Positions 7,603 through 15,340 of a stretch of 64,000 nt of DNA are shown piece after piece (positions within the stretch are counted from its first letter, which is position 1; every line of letters starts with the position of its first letter). Source of the stretch: Lachnospiraceae bacterium UBA6998 (GTDB lineage Bacteria; Bacillota; Clostridia; Lachnospirales; Lachnospiraceae); NCBI GenBank assembly GCA_002448395.1, contig DJXS01000004.1:1-64000 (forward strand), written 5' to 3'. The translations under genes were made by a program, and so were the position numbers. The notes under the pieces are model-generated. The model worked only from the letters and a program-made list of their open reading frames with translations, did no database searches and had not been told where the DNA came from.

Positions 7603-9036
7603 TCATCCAGGGGAAAGATCCTCCTGCGCCGGGCCTGAGATCAGCTTCCCGAAGCGGTCAAAGCGGGAGCCGTGGCAGGGGCAGTCCCAGCTGCGCTCAT
7701 CCGGGTTCCACTCCAGCTGGCAGCCGAGGTGCGGACAGCGGACGTCAACCGGATAGAGGCGTCCGTCCTCGTCCTTGTAGACTCCGAGCTTCTCCCCATG
7801 AAGAAAGACGATACCGCCGTGCCCCCGTGGGATCGCTGCCGCCTTTTCGGACGGGATCTGAAAGAGCTCCTTCGCAAGCCCCTTGACGGCCTGCCCACTC
7901 TCCGCGGCGATCCCGGCCAGCGCTGCGGCGTCAAAGCGCCCCGGGTCGAACACATCCGCATAGGGATTCTTCACGCCGCAGATCAGATCCCGCAGCAGCA
8001 TGGCGGAGACCATGGCGCTGGTCATGCCCCACTTTTGAAAGCCGGTGGCCACGTACCAGTTCGGATGGCGCTCCGCATATCGCCCGATATAGGGAACGCC
8101 GTCCGCTGTCATGCAGTCCTGTGCCGACCAGTGGGCAATCTCCCGACAGCCAGGGAACCACTCTTCTGCCTTTTTCCGCAGCAGCGCATATTTTCCTCCG
8201 GCGCTGTTTTCTCCGCAGCGGTGGCCTCCGCCGCCCAGCAGGAGCAGCTTCCCGTAATTGCGGAAGGAATAGGCGCCCTGACCGGTGCCGATCCACATGC
8301 CGTCCACATCGGCGGCATGTTCCAACGCCAAAACATAGGAGCGTTCCTGGTGCATCCGCGCAAAGTACAAGCCCGGGAAATTGACAAAGGGGTAGTGGCA
8401 CGCGAAAACGATCTGTTTTGCGCGGACCTGCCCCTTTTCCGTTTCGATCCGGTCGTCCTCGATCCGGAGAACCGGGGTATTCTCGTAGACGGTCAGGGAC
8501 TCCTCCATGTGTTCAAGAAACCGCAGCGGATGAAACTGCGCCTGCCGGGCAAAGCAGACCGACCCGGCGGTGGAAAAGGGCAGCGCCGTCTCCCGTACGA
8601 AGGAGGCCGGCAGCCCCAGCGACGCGGCGGCCTCCGCCTCCTTCTGAAGCTGCTCGCTGTCAGAGCCATAGACATAGGCGTTTCGCTCCTCAAAGGAGCA
8701 GTCGATATGCTCCGATGTGATCAGGCGCCGATACGCTTCGATCGCCGCCTCGTTTGCCATGGCGTACTGCTTTGCTTTGTCCCTGCCAAGGGTGTCGATC
8801 AGTCTGCGGTAGATCATTCCGTGCTGGGAAGTGATCTTCGCTGTTGTATTCCGGGTCTGGCCGCTTGCGATTCGACTGGCTTCCAAAACCACGACCTGGC
8901 GCCCGGCCTTCTGCAGCGCGGAGGCGGTCAAGAGCCCTGTGATCCCCGCGCCAATGACCGCGATTTCCGCCTGGATATCGCCGCGCAGCGGCTCTCGTTC
9001 TTTGAAACAGCAGTTCTCAGACCAGATCGAATCCAT
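7603..9036 (-). CDS. FAD-dependent oxidoreductase with C-terminal Rieske [2Fe-2S] domain
   Basis: About 477 aa. The N-terminus has the DadA/glycine-oxidase type Rossmann motif AVIGAGITGLLTASALQKAG with the following VVLEASRIASGQTRNTTAKI. The C-terminal ~90 residues are a Rieske domain with cluster ligands CPHLGC and CPCHGSRF. This architecture is common in gut Clostridia and Bacilli; the substrate is not known. The ATG at 9036 overlaps the TGA of the upstream small gene (TGATG), so the two are co-translated; a GTG at 9039 is an alternative. It is convergent with sodC. Confidence 0.85.
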   Translation of the reverse strand: MDSIWSENCCFKEREPLRGDIQAEIAVIGAGITGLLTASALQKAGRQVVVLEASRIASGQTRNTTAKITSQHGMIYRRLIDTLGRDKAKQYAMANEAAIEAYRRLITSEHIDCSFEERNAYVYGSDSEQLQKEAEAAASLGLPASFVRETALPFSTAGSVCFARQAQFHPLRFLEHMEESLTVYENTPVLRIEDDRIETEKGQVRAKQIVFACHYPFVNFPGLYFARMHQERSYVLALEHAADVDGMWIGTGQGAYSFRNYGKLLLLGGGGHRCGENSAGGKYALLRKKAEEWFPGCREIAHWSAQDCMTADGVPYIGRYAERHPNWYVATGFQKWGMTSAMVSAMLLRDLICGVKNPYADVFDPGRFDAAALAGIAAESGQAVKGLAKELFQIPSEKAAAIPRGHGGIVFLHGEKLGVYKDEDGRLYPVDVRCPHLGCQLEWNPDERSWDCPCHGSRFDRFGKLISGPAQEDLSPG

Positions 9037-9299
9037 CACAGATCCTCACGGTCAGCAGCGGTGAGATCATTTTCCAGATTGTCCCGCGCAAGATCGGTGT
9101 CGATGACGGGATACACGTCCGATGGGATGGGCTTGTCTGTGTGATAGACCTGTTGGCTCGAGCCTTTGGTACCGCTGATGATGGGTTTTGCTTTTTCTTT
9201 TGACTGCGTTGCCGCCCCCTGCAGTTCGGGGACGGGGTCGAGCTGATTGCGGGGCTGTGTGTGCGTCCAATCCGGACGCTTCATACCTTTCTTTGCCAT
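9036..9299 (-). CDS. conserved small hydrophilic protein
   Basis: 87 aa from the ATG at 9299, 8 bases after GAGGTGAT; a GTG at 9311 is in frame but lacks a ribosome site. Rich in Lys, Pro, Gln and Asp, no membrane segment, probably little fixed structure (MAKKGMKRPDWTH...). It ends in TGATG overlap with the Rieske oxidoreductase gene, so a shared role is likely. Family not recognised. Confidence 0.65.
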   Translation of the reverse strand: MAKKGMKRPDWTHTQPRNQLDPVPELQGAATQSKEKAKPIISGTKGSSQQVYHTDKPIPSDVYPVIDTDLARDNLENDLTAADREDL

Positions 9300-9371
9300 T
9301 GTTTTGATCACCTCAGTCCTATCTTTCCCGGTCTTTCAAGCAATACTCGCACTATCGCTGTTTCAAAAAGG

Positions 9372-9402
9372 GCAAAAAAACAGAGCGGTCAACGACCGCT
9401 CT
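9372..9402 (-). terminator. intrinsic terminator
   Basis: Perfect stem AGAGCGGTC / GACCGCTCT with a 3-base loop, followed on the minus strand by GTTTTTTTGCC, 12 bases after the stop of the small gene at 9414. Confidence 0.85.
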
Positions 9403-9413
9403 GGACTGTAGGG

Positions 9414-9590
9414 TCAAGCCCGGATGCTGTTTACGAGAGCGCGCATTTCATAAACATCCTTGACGGAGCGTGCCTGCTCGATGATTCGCTGCTGTTCCTG
9501 CTGGCTCAGCGCATAAAACCTGTTTCTGGCCGGTTCATTCCGATCCAACTCCGCCAGAAAATCCTCGGACGCGTTTGGGACATATCTCAT
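9414..9590 (-). CDS. conserved small protein, 58 aa
   Basis: The frame is open to 9710, but the ATG at 9590 follows AGAGGTG by 6 bases and gives a compact, charged helical protein (MRYVPNASEDFLAEL...YALSQQEQQRIIEQARSV). No function recognised. It has its own terminator. Confidence 0.6.
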   Translation of the reverse strand: MRYVPNASEDFLAELDRNEPARNRFYALSQQEQQRIIEQARSVKDVYEMRALVNSIRA

Positions 9591-9744
9591 GATCATCACC
9601 TCTAGGCTAGTATGCCACCCGATGAGGGCACATAAACCATGAATCGAGAAGAAAACACATATAAAAACCCCGGCCACGCGAATCAGTTTGCGTAGCAAAC
9701 TTGCAACCATGACATAATCCGCATACTAAAGCGGCAGTAGTTTT

Positions 9745-10992
9745 CTACCTTTCCAAGACGTTGTATTTTTGGAAAAGACGAACAAAGAATTCTTTAAGTT
9801 TTTTGAGCAACTCTTGCTTTACACGGTCTGACTCTGCGGCATTTGCAAATTCATATCCTCCAAAACGATACACGTCATAACCATAAAGGCTCAATTCTCG
9901 TTGTGCTTTGACCATCTCGCTATACAGTCTGGGGGACGCTATATCTCCTTCAGCGTAGTGCTGTTTCCCATCTATTTCAATAACCACCCTGTTTCGATGG
10001 GAGAATACCATAAGAAAGTCCATTTTCTGATGCTCAAACAGCTTATATCCACGTTGTGTCTGAGTCAGCGGATCATAGTAAAGGTACACTTGTGGAAGCA
10101 GTGCAGGAAAATCCATGCCAAACGATTTCATCAATTCATAATATGCCTGCATCAGCCACGTTTCTGGGCCAGACTTAGCGCCGGTAGCTTTAAAGCTATC
10201 ATCCAAGCTATCACAAAGCCTCCTAAGTAAGCGGTTTTCTACATTGTCTGCTGAACCGGTTTTAGCGGAGAACCACTCCACAAGCTCACTCCAAAGAAGG
10301 CCATTCTGTGGGATTGCCCTATCATATATGAGGCACTTGTCGGCGTTTTTTGTGATTCTGATGTCGTTGTTAAGCGCATCGTCGAACACGATTTCCGGCT
10401 TATATCTTGCTGCGAAAATAATGTTTTTAACAGTTCCCTGAACTCCAGCTCTCGACGATACACATTGATAAAAATCTTTATCACCGATACTATCCTTGAT
10501 TTCCAGTTGATATTCATCGTGGGAAAGGTATCGATTAATCACCTTGACAAGCTCTGAATTGTGAATTTGCCCTCGGCGCTCTTCTTCAGCAATCCATCTC
10601 GAGTGATGAATATTGGGATTAACATATTGTTCGAGAAGAAAACAAAAGTCTTCATCTGGAAGATGCAAATAATCTATAACAGTATCAAATAAATAGCTTT
10701 CTGGCCAATCGTCGAACCTATCCATGTGCCTTGCGATTTCAGAGATCGTTCCTTCGTCCAATGATGGACAGACCAACTTTGCAAATTCATGATACTCCTT
10801 ATCGCCAGTTAGGTTTCCCAAAGCAAGGAGAGCATCAATAATTGACCGTCTTGTCTCATCAAGAATTCTATGTTCCTGTTTCGCCTCAGAAAAACACCTC
10901 ATATCGACACCTCTAGCAATGGCATATAACTGTATATAAAAGTCATCTTTTTCAATGTTTGTTGTTCCTCTAATCTTCTCCGCCCAATCCAT
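9745..10992 (-). CDS. AbiJ-like abortive-infection protein with C-terminal endonuclease-like domain
   Basis: 415 aa. Residues ~45-150 (DETRRSIIDALLALG...KLVCPSL...FDDWPESYLFDTVIDYL...YVNPNIHHS) resemble AbiJ N-terminal domain type 3. The last ~100 residues contain VVIEIDGKQHYAEGD...YGYDVYRFGGYEF, the pattern of a Vsr/DUF559-type nuclease fold (acidic residue, then D-G-K-Q-H, then a YRF strand). A sensor domain fused to a nuclease suggests anti-phage defence. The ATG at 10992 has no clear ribosome site and an in-frame stop just before it; a 47-aa ORF precedes it after a shared promoter, so expression may depend on that upstream ORF. Confidence 0.55.
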   Translation of the reverse strand: MDWAEKIRGTTNIEKDDFYIQLYAIARGVDMRCFSEAKQEHRILDETRRSIIDALLALGNLTGDKEYHEFAKLVCPSLDEGTISEIARHMDRFDDWPESYLFDTVIDYLHLPDEDFCFLLEQYVNPNIHHSRWIAEEERRGQIHNSELVKVINRYLSHDEYQLEIKDSIGDKDFYQCVSSRAGVQGTVKNIIFAARYKPEIVFDDALNNDIRITKNADKCLIYDRAIPQNGLLWSELVEWFSAKTGSADNVENRLLRRLCDSLDDSFKATGAKSGPETWLMQAYYELMKSFGMDFPALLPQVYLYYDPLTQTQRGYKLFEHQKMDFLMVFSHRNRVVIEIDGKQHYAEGDIASPRLYSEMVKAQRELSLYGYDVYRFGGYEFANAAESDRVKQELLKKLKEFFVRLFQKYNVLER

Positions 10993-11038
10993 CTGTCAAA
11001 AAGCAGGGATAGAAGTTCGTATTCGTTTTTAGGGATGC

Positions 11039-11182
11039 CTATATAGCCATTTTTTCAAAATGGCTCGTCACTGTGTCGGTTATTCGATCTTTTGCCAGCT
11101 TATCTTTAGCTAGTCTTCTTGCGGAATCATAGGTGCTGTCCACTAGTTTCGAAAGAAATCCTTTCCCTATGTCAACGAGCAT
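11039..11182 (-). CDS. 47-aa ORF between promoter and AbiJ-like gene
   Basis: ATG at 11182 follows GAGAGGGGTAAAGGAC and opens 47 codons ending TAG at 11039, 46 bases before the AbiJ-like start. The sequence (MLVDIGKGFLSKLVDSTYDS...FEKMAI) is a predicted amphipathic helix pair, rich in Lys and Asp. It could be a real small partner, or the N-terminal stump of a larger defence protein that was replaced. Good start signals make translation likely. Confidence 0.5.
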   Translation of the reverse strand: MLVDIGKGFLSKLVDSTYDSARRLAKDKLAKDRITDTVTSHFEKMAI

Positions 11183-11211
11183 GTCCTTTACCCCTCTCTA
11201 TTTCTGGGACA

Positions 11212-11240
11212 ATTATATAGGTTTTGCATTATAACGTCAA
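11212..11240 (-). promoter_or_regulatory. sigma-A promoter of 47-aa ORF/AbiJ-like operon
   Basis: Minus-strand TTGACG (11240-11235), 17-base spacer, TATAAT (11217-11212). Same elements and flanks as the Bro-N promoter at 6706-6734. Confidence 0.8.
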
Positions 11241-11254
11241 AGGTTTTATTCCAT

Positions 11255-11570
11255 TCACTGCCGGATCTCAATCCCACCATGCAGGCAGACAAGGATCTCT
11301 TCTGCAGACAGGATCTTCACCCAGCCCACAAGCTGCCGAATCGTGGATTCTTCCCATACTGTAAAAGTGGACGCACTGTTCTTCATGATCTCCAGTGCTT
11401 GATTGATGCGGAAGAACTGTCTTGCTGCCGGTACGGTGAGCCTCAATGTTTTTTTTCGTTTCTTTTCATATCCGCCATTTCCTCGGCCAAAGCGCGGAAG
11501 CGAACCGTACAGGAATCGTCGCCAATGTCTCCTGCGGCCTTTGCCAGCAAGGCCTGGAATTCCTGCTCTA
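11255..11570 (-). pseudogene. frameshifted C-terminal remnant of a large serine recombinase
   Basis: Minus-strand fragments read EFQALLAKAAGD...RFRALAEEMADMKRNEKKH, then, after frame changes near 11444, QALEIMKNSASTFTVWEEST and IRQLVGWVKILSAEEILVCLHGGIEIRQ before TGA. This is the end of a conjugative-transposon type serine recombinase (coiled-coil plus the final WDE-IRQLV-VKVLS-ILV-GGIEI segment). At least two frameshifts and loss of the 5' part make it inactive. It marks the head of a cassette whose cargo is the AbiJ-like operon. Confidence 0.75.
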
Positions 11571-11935
11571 TGGGCATGGCAGCAGACTCAAAACACGAGG
11601 ATGAGGGCTGGGTCTTCCTGCGGGGCTTCTATCTCAATCCTCGTACCTATACCATGAGCGTCATCCAGGGCAGTCTCGAACAATCCATTCAGAGAGAGCT
11701 CCATCAGCGCGAAGAGGAAGGAAATGCGGCTTACTGGCCGCACGCTGAGGCAGACATGCGCCTCTTTGCCGACGCCTTTACCGGGGCAAGCGTGCTTTAC
11801 CGCCACGATGACGCGGTGTGGGAAATCGTACAGACCGAGGCCAACCGATACTTCGCCGGTCAAATCAGCGCTGAGGAGTGCGCCAAAGCAATCCAGAGCC
11901 GGGCGAGCATCTACCTCTCCGAGCAGTGCGGATAA
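11568..11935 (+). pseudogene. 5'-truncated copy of the solute-binding lipoprotein gene end
   Basis: Bases 11568-11935 align without gaps to 4929-5296 with roughly nine of ten bases identical; most changes are at third codon positions. Homology starts abruptly at CTATGGGCATGGC right where the recombinase remnant ends. It is the last ~122 codons of a paralogue whose front was removed. A longer frame reaching back to 11279 runs antisense through the recombinase remnant and is not a gene. Confidence 0.85.
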
Positions 11936-11952
11936 AGAGCAAATATGAAGCA

Positions 11953-11988
11953 AGCAGAGTCTGCTTTTGCGCAGGCTCTGCTTTTTGC
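11953..11988 (+). terminator. intrinsic terminator of the truncated lipoprotein copy
   Basis: Stem AGCAGAGTCTGC / GCAGGCTCTGCT, loop of 6, TTTTT tail, 18 bases after the stop. Its sequence differs from the terminator at 5321, so the copy is an independent paralogue rather than a recent duplicate of the whole locus. Confidence 0.85.
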
Positions 11989-12072
11989 GCTATTGTTGTT
12001 CCCAAGGCTCTAAAGAATGTAGTTATCGTTACAGAAAAACCGGTAGAATACAACAGGAACTGTCAATAGATT

Positions 12073-12106
12073 TGGCCAGTGAGTCCCGAGAAGGATTCAC
12101 TGGCCA
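12073..12106 (-). terminator. hairpin after minus-strand gene run
   Basis: Stem TGGCCAGTGA / TCACTGGCCA, 20 bases past the stop of the gene ending at 12126, followed on the minus strand by AATCTATT. The U-run is weak, so termination is probable but not certain. Confidence 0.45.
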
Positions 12107-12125
12107 GACGGTTTGGAGATGTGTT

Positions 12126-12800
12126 TCAGAACATGGCGACAGGGGAGTGGCTGGTAGAAGTAAACGGTGTGACATTTGAAGGCGGAGAGGGAGGGGGATT
12201 GCCATGCGAAGGAGCCTCGGACTCGTTCAGTCTGGCAGCATACCAGGCTGAAAGCCACGCAGTATAATGAACCTTGGTCGTCAGAAGCAACTGTCCAAGG
12301 CTAGAGAGCGTCATACTGACCACCACATGATTTTCCGGGTTCTTGCCAAACTTCGGAACGATCAGGCCGGTGGCGTTTTCTTCTCCCGGTCCGCTGTTGG
12401 CCACGAAAAGGAGAGAGTCGGTTTTGCTTCCCGGCAGGAGCTGCGCGGTTCGGGACAGACTCTTTCCGTCGGCTCGAGGCTTTCCAAAGCGGGCCAACTT
12501 CTTCGCCGAAGTGCCGCCGAGCCATTCCCGGATGGGGGAACGGTCGCCGGATTTGAGGCTCTGCTGGAGTAACCATCGCAGTTCGCCGGAGTCCAGCATG
12601 CGGCAGAGCTCCAGCCAGTCCGGCATATCGATATAGATCTGGATGCTGTCGGTCATGCGCTGCCCGGTGGGACGCCGCTTGTCATAGCTGCAGAAGGTCA
12701 GATGCGCTTTGCCAATGGAAAAAGCGTCTGAGAGACTTTCCACAAAGCAGTTCCTGGCGTCGATCCGAATGATCTGATACTGATTCCGGCCATCGTTCAT
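12126..12800 (-). CDS. uncharacterised accessory protein
   Basis: 224 aa, start ATG 12800 overlapping the stop of the YkgJ-like gene (ATGA). The middle part contains DWLELCRMLDSGELRWLLQQ and a stretch with many Ser/Thr and beta-type residues (ENHVVVSMTLSSLGQLLLTTKVHYTAWLSAWYAARL); the tail is Pro/Ser-rich. No known family recognised. First gene seen at the downstream end of the minus-strand accessory run of the conjugative element. Confidence 0.6.
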   Translation of the reverse strand: MNDGRNQYQIIRIDARNCFVESLSDAFSIGKAHLTFCSYDKRRPTGQRMTDSIQIYIDMPDWLELCRMLDSGELRWLLQQSLKSGDRSPIREWLGGTSAKKLARFGKPRADGKSLSRTAQLLPGSKTDSLLFVANSGPGEENATGLIVPKFGKNPENHVVVSMTLSSLGQLLLTTKVHYTAWLSAWYAARLNESEAPSHGNPPPSPPSNVTPFTSTSHSPVAMF

Positions 12801-13522
12801 GACGCACTCTCCGGGAGCTCCTTCAGCTGGTGAAACAGATCGAGGACATCCTTTGCATTACGCTCAAACTGCGGCAGAAACTCAGCAGAAAGATCATAAT
12901 CCAGATACAGGTGGATATAGACCGCGGTCCAAAGGTCATTCATCACATGCTCAGGGATCTTCTTTTCTTCTTTTCGGATAAACGAGGACAGCTCGGCAAT
13001 ACAGCTGTGCCACTTCAAAAAGAATTCATCCTCCAGCGGAATGTGAAATGCGTTGAGCCAATCCCTGACCGTATGCGTCTCGGATTGGTCGCCGCAGGTA
13101 ATGGGATTGAGGATATACTGGATCTGGCTGCTCAGTACACCGTCCTGATTATACGAGTCCTTGTCGATCGTGACTGCACGGCCGACAGGGAACATGGCGC
13201 AGACGGCCGGTTTGGCCTGGTGGATCGAGCATTTGCGATCTTTCAGCAGCGGGCAGCGTTTGATACTGCCGATGGGCTTGAGCCGTACGATGGGGATGCG
13301 GGAATCCTGCCCAATGTAGCACTCGCAGTACGCGTTTACGAAAGCCGGGGGAAGCATGTTCATTGCCTTCGAGGCGTTGCACAGGTCTCGGGGCGTGAGC
13401 AGGATGTCTTCGCGGTTGATGCAGCATTTGCCGCATTCTGTGCAGTGAAACCGGAAACTGCCGTCGAGGCTGATCTTCCAGGAGTCGTAGTTGTCGACTA
13501 TCTCTTTCAGTCTGGGATCCAT
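12797..13522 (-). CDS. YkgJ-family cysteine-cluster protein
   Basis: 241 aa, ATG 13522 after AGGAGGTAATTCT. The cysteine cluster FHCTECGKCC with later CPLL...CSIHQAKPAVCAMFP matches the YkgJ/UPF0153 zinc- or iron-chelating family. The C-terminal half (DEFFLKWHSCIAELSSFI...) is helical. Function in the family is poorly defined; metal binding is expected from the cysteines. Translationally coupled to the gene at 12126. Confidence 0.8.
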   Translation of the reverse strand: MDPRLKEIVDNYDSWKISLDGSFRFHCTECGKCCINREDILLTPRDLCNASKAMNMLPPAFVNAYCECYIGQDSRIPIVRLKPIGSIKRCPLLKDRKCSIHQAKPAVCAMFPVGRAVTIDKDSYNQDGVLSSQIQYILNPITCGDQSETHTVRDWLNAFHIPLEDEFFLKWHSCIAELSSFIRKEEKKIPEHVMNDLWTAVYIHLYLDYDLSAEFLPQFERNAKDVLDLFHQLKELPESAS

Positions 13523-13600
13523 AGAATTACCTCCTATAGAATGTGTCTGAGAGGCGCTAATTTGCAGCGCCTCTCTTTCGTGTTGTGGGATATATCCTTG

Positions 13601-13936
13601 TCATGGTGTTGGTGCATGAGCAGTGCTTCGGTCAAAGGAGATCACCTTGAAGCCGATCGTGTCGCAGTAATAGAAGACGCTTGAGTCGTCGCTGTGCTCA
13701 AATTCGATCACATCGGAGACGGACAGGGAGCGGGCTGTATAGTCGGAAGGGTGATGAAGATTGAGAAGCGCGTAAAGCGCCTCCGGATCTTCTGCACCAA
13801 CCTCCAGACTGTACACGCGTGCGTAACGCACCGAAGGGATCTGCCCGCAGCATTCTTTCAGCACATACTCATACGGCGCAAAACAGAGCCGTATGTTCTC
13901 GGGCGTGAGATCCATCTGGTAGATGTGTGCCCTCAT
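13601..13936 (-). CDS. YodL-domain protein
   Basis: 111 aa. The last half, LHHPSDYTARSLSVSDVIEF...YYCDTIGFKVISF, matches the YodL-like module common in Firmicutes conjugative elements (usual form: SVSDVV, then a YYVDSFGF segment). Function unknown, often near antirestriction or accessory genes. The ATG at 13936 overlaps the TGA of an 11-codon leader ORF, and AGGTGG stands 7 bases upstream. Confidence 0.65.
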   Translation of the reverse strand: MRAHIYQMDLTPENIRLCFAPYEYVLKECCGQIPSVRYARVYSLEVGAEDPEALYALLNLHHPSDYTARSLSVSDVIEFEHSDDSSVFYYCDTIGFKVISFDRSTAHAPTP

Positions 13937-13968
13937 GCGGCGTCCACCTGATTCTTTCTATTATCCAT
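13933..13968 (-). CDS. 11-codon leader ORF coupled to YodL gene
   Basis: ATG at 13968 follows AAAAGGAGGAATCATT, the strongest ribosome site of this region, and reads MDNRKNQVDAA then TGA, which overlaps the YodL ATG (ATGA). It is either a translation-coupling leader or the true N-terminus of the YodL protein after a one-base frame change. Confidence 0.5.
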   Translation of the reverse strand: MDNRKNQVDAA

Positions 13969-13997
13969 AATGATTCCTCCTTTTTTTGAGAGCAGCT

Positions 13998-14450
13998 TCA
14001 GGGAGCAATTCCTTCCGGATCGTGTCCATGCCCCTTGAAGAGGTTATAGGCGTCGGTCTCCATGAGCTGCATCAGATAGGGAAGCTCGCAGCCCCGTTCA
14101 TCGGGAAAGCGGTTTTCCTTATCCGGGATAATGACGCGCAGCACCTTGCGGCCGCATTCCTCATATTCCTGCAGCTTGACCGCGCAATCCTCACAGATCC
14201 CGGTCACGAACTGACCGTTGTGAAAGCGAGACCCGTTTTGTACTGCCAGACCAAAGGTATTCAAAATGCGACAGATCTCACTGGGGCCGGCATCCAGAAC
14301 CATCTGAAAGTCCGGGTGATGGTATTTCTCCATGCCGTGGGTGTGGGCGTTGCAAAAGTTGGGAATAAATCCGGTCTCTACTTTTCCACATTTTGCGCAG
14401 ACAGCGCCGTTGGCGACATAGTGGATGACCCAGTCAATCTTGTTTTCCAT
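13998..14450 (-). CDS. DUF4262-family protein
   Basis: 150 aa, start ATG 14450 after AAGGAGATCAGC. Contains AHTHGMEKYHHPDFQMVLDAGPSEICRILNTFGLAVQNG, the DUF4262 signature, plus two CxxC pairs (CAKC, CEDC) that may bind zinc. Overlaps the upstream gene by 17 bases, so it is part of the same operon. Biochemical role unknown. Confidence 0.75.
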   Translation of the reverse strand: MENKIDWVIHYVANGAVCAKCGKVETGFIPNFCNAHTHGMEKYHHPDFQMVLDAGPSEICRILNTFGLAVQNGSRFHNGQFVTGICEDCAVKLQEYEECGRKVLRVIIPDKENRFPDERGCELPYLMQLMETDAYNLFKGHGHDPEGIAP

Positions 14451-14844
14451 GCTGATCTCCTTCAGGATAGATAAGTTTGTTCGGATCGACGCCGATGAGA
14501 TAAAGCGCCTCCGGCTGAATCAGCTGCGCTTCCCAGTTGGTGCGCAGGATCTCAGATAGAAGCAGGTTGGCAAGCCCCATATCAATGCAGACTGTGCTGA
14601 GATCTTCCGAAGGGATCGTCGATACACAGACTTCCTTGGATGCTTTCGCATGCGCCAGCAGAAGACAGAGATCCGCCAGGGTGAAGCGGTCGTTGAGACA
14701 ACGGACAGACCAGTAATCGTAATCATCCACAGTTGCCTGAAAAACGATCTTTCGCTCCAACAGCGATGACACGAGAGTGCTGAGCCAGTCCGAGATGGGC
14801 TGCCAGTCAAGCTTCAGCGTTGGGAGCAGGGGAGGGCTGTTCAT
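14434..14844 (-). CDS. uncharacterised accessory protein, 136 aa
   Basis: The frame is open to 15234, but AAAGGA stands 6 bases before the ATG at 14844 (an ATG at 14850 is the alternative) and the gene upstream ends at 14807, so the short form is chosen. The sequence has helices and a beta segment (VFQATVDDYDYWSVRCLNDRF, LADLCLLLAHAKASKEVCVS). No family recognised. Overlaps both neighbours, as usual in this operon. Confidence 0.6.
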   Translation of the reverse strand: MNSPPLLPTLKLDWQPISDWLSTLVSSLLERKIVFQATVDDYDYWSVRCLNDRFTLADLCLLLAHAKASKEVCVSTIPSEDLSTVCIDMGLANLLLSEILRTNWEAQLIQPEALYLIGVDPNKLIYPEGDQHGKQD

Positions 14845-15340
14845 GTTCATTCCTTTCTGCCGCATAGGGCTCGTAATATACCGGTTCATCCAGATCGCTC
14901 CGATAGACAGAGACACAGAGCTGATGCCCGCCCGGCTTGTTGGGATTGAACTCCGCGAAGCAGACAAGAGCGGGAGCTTCTCCCTGCGCGATCGCATAGA
15001 TGTTGATGCCCGGGTATTCGTCCTGCTCAAAACCGACGGCACGCAGCAGCGTTCCGTCTGGAAGCAGGATCTCAAAATTGGGCTCATGCTCCTCCGGTGC
15101 AGTTTTCTCGATCGGCTCAGAGAGCGTGAAACGCTTCTTGTGCTTCCCAAACTGGTAAAACCGCGTACGGGCTCTTTCAAGCTCGGTCTGGAGCGCCGTA
15201 AAGATCTGCGCGACCTGATCCGGCCTGTATTCATAGATCATCGGATTGGAAAGATTGCCGATCAGACGGATCATGGCGATCAGCTTGTTGACGCGTGCAT
15301 TGGCGAGTCTCCGAAAGCGCTCGGACTTGGATTCCTTCAT
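14807..15340 (-). CDS. uncharacterised accessory protein, 177 aa
   Basis: ATG 15340 after GGGAGGCACGGC, overlapping the upstream stop (ATGA). The N-terminal ~60 residues are basic and helical with a conserved-looking RRLANARVNKLIAMIRLIGNLSNP...YEYRPDQVAQIFTAL; the C-terminal half is acidic and Pro-rich. N-terminal pattern resembles short regulators found in conjugative elements, but no family can be named. Confidence 0.6.
   Translation of the reverse strand: MKESKSERFRRLANARVNKLIAMIRLIGNLSNPMIYEYRPDQVAQIFTALQTELERARTRFYQFGKHKKRFTLSEPIEKTAPEEHEPNFEILLPDGTLLRAVGFEQDEYPGINIYAIAQGEAPALVCFAEFNPNKPGGHQLCVSVYRSDLDEPVYYEPYAAERNEHEQPSPAPNAEA

Noticed and set aside
7672-9144. 490-codon plus-strand frame opposite the Rieske oxidoreductase
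   Set aside because: The minus-strand protein has clear FAD and Rieske motifs; the plus-strand frame has none.
11279-11935. 218-codon plus-strand frame as a gene
   Set aside because: Its first third is antisense to the recombinase remnant; only the last ~122 codons are a real, truncated gene copy.
14845-15234. Long form of the gene at 14434 extending to 15234
   Set aside because: The added part lies inside the gene at 14807-15340 in another frame, is Arg/Ser-rich, and lacks a ribosome site; the start at 14844 has one.
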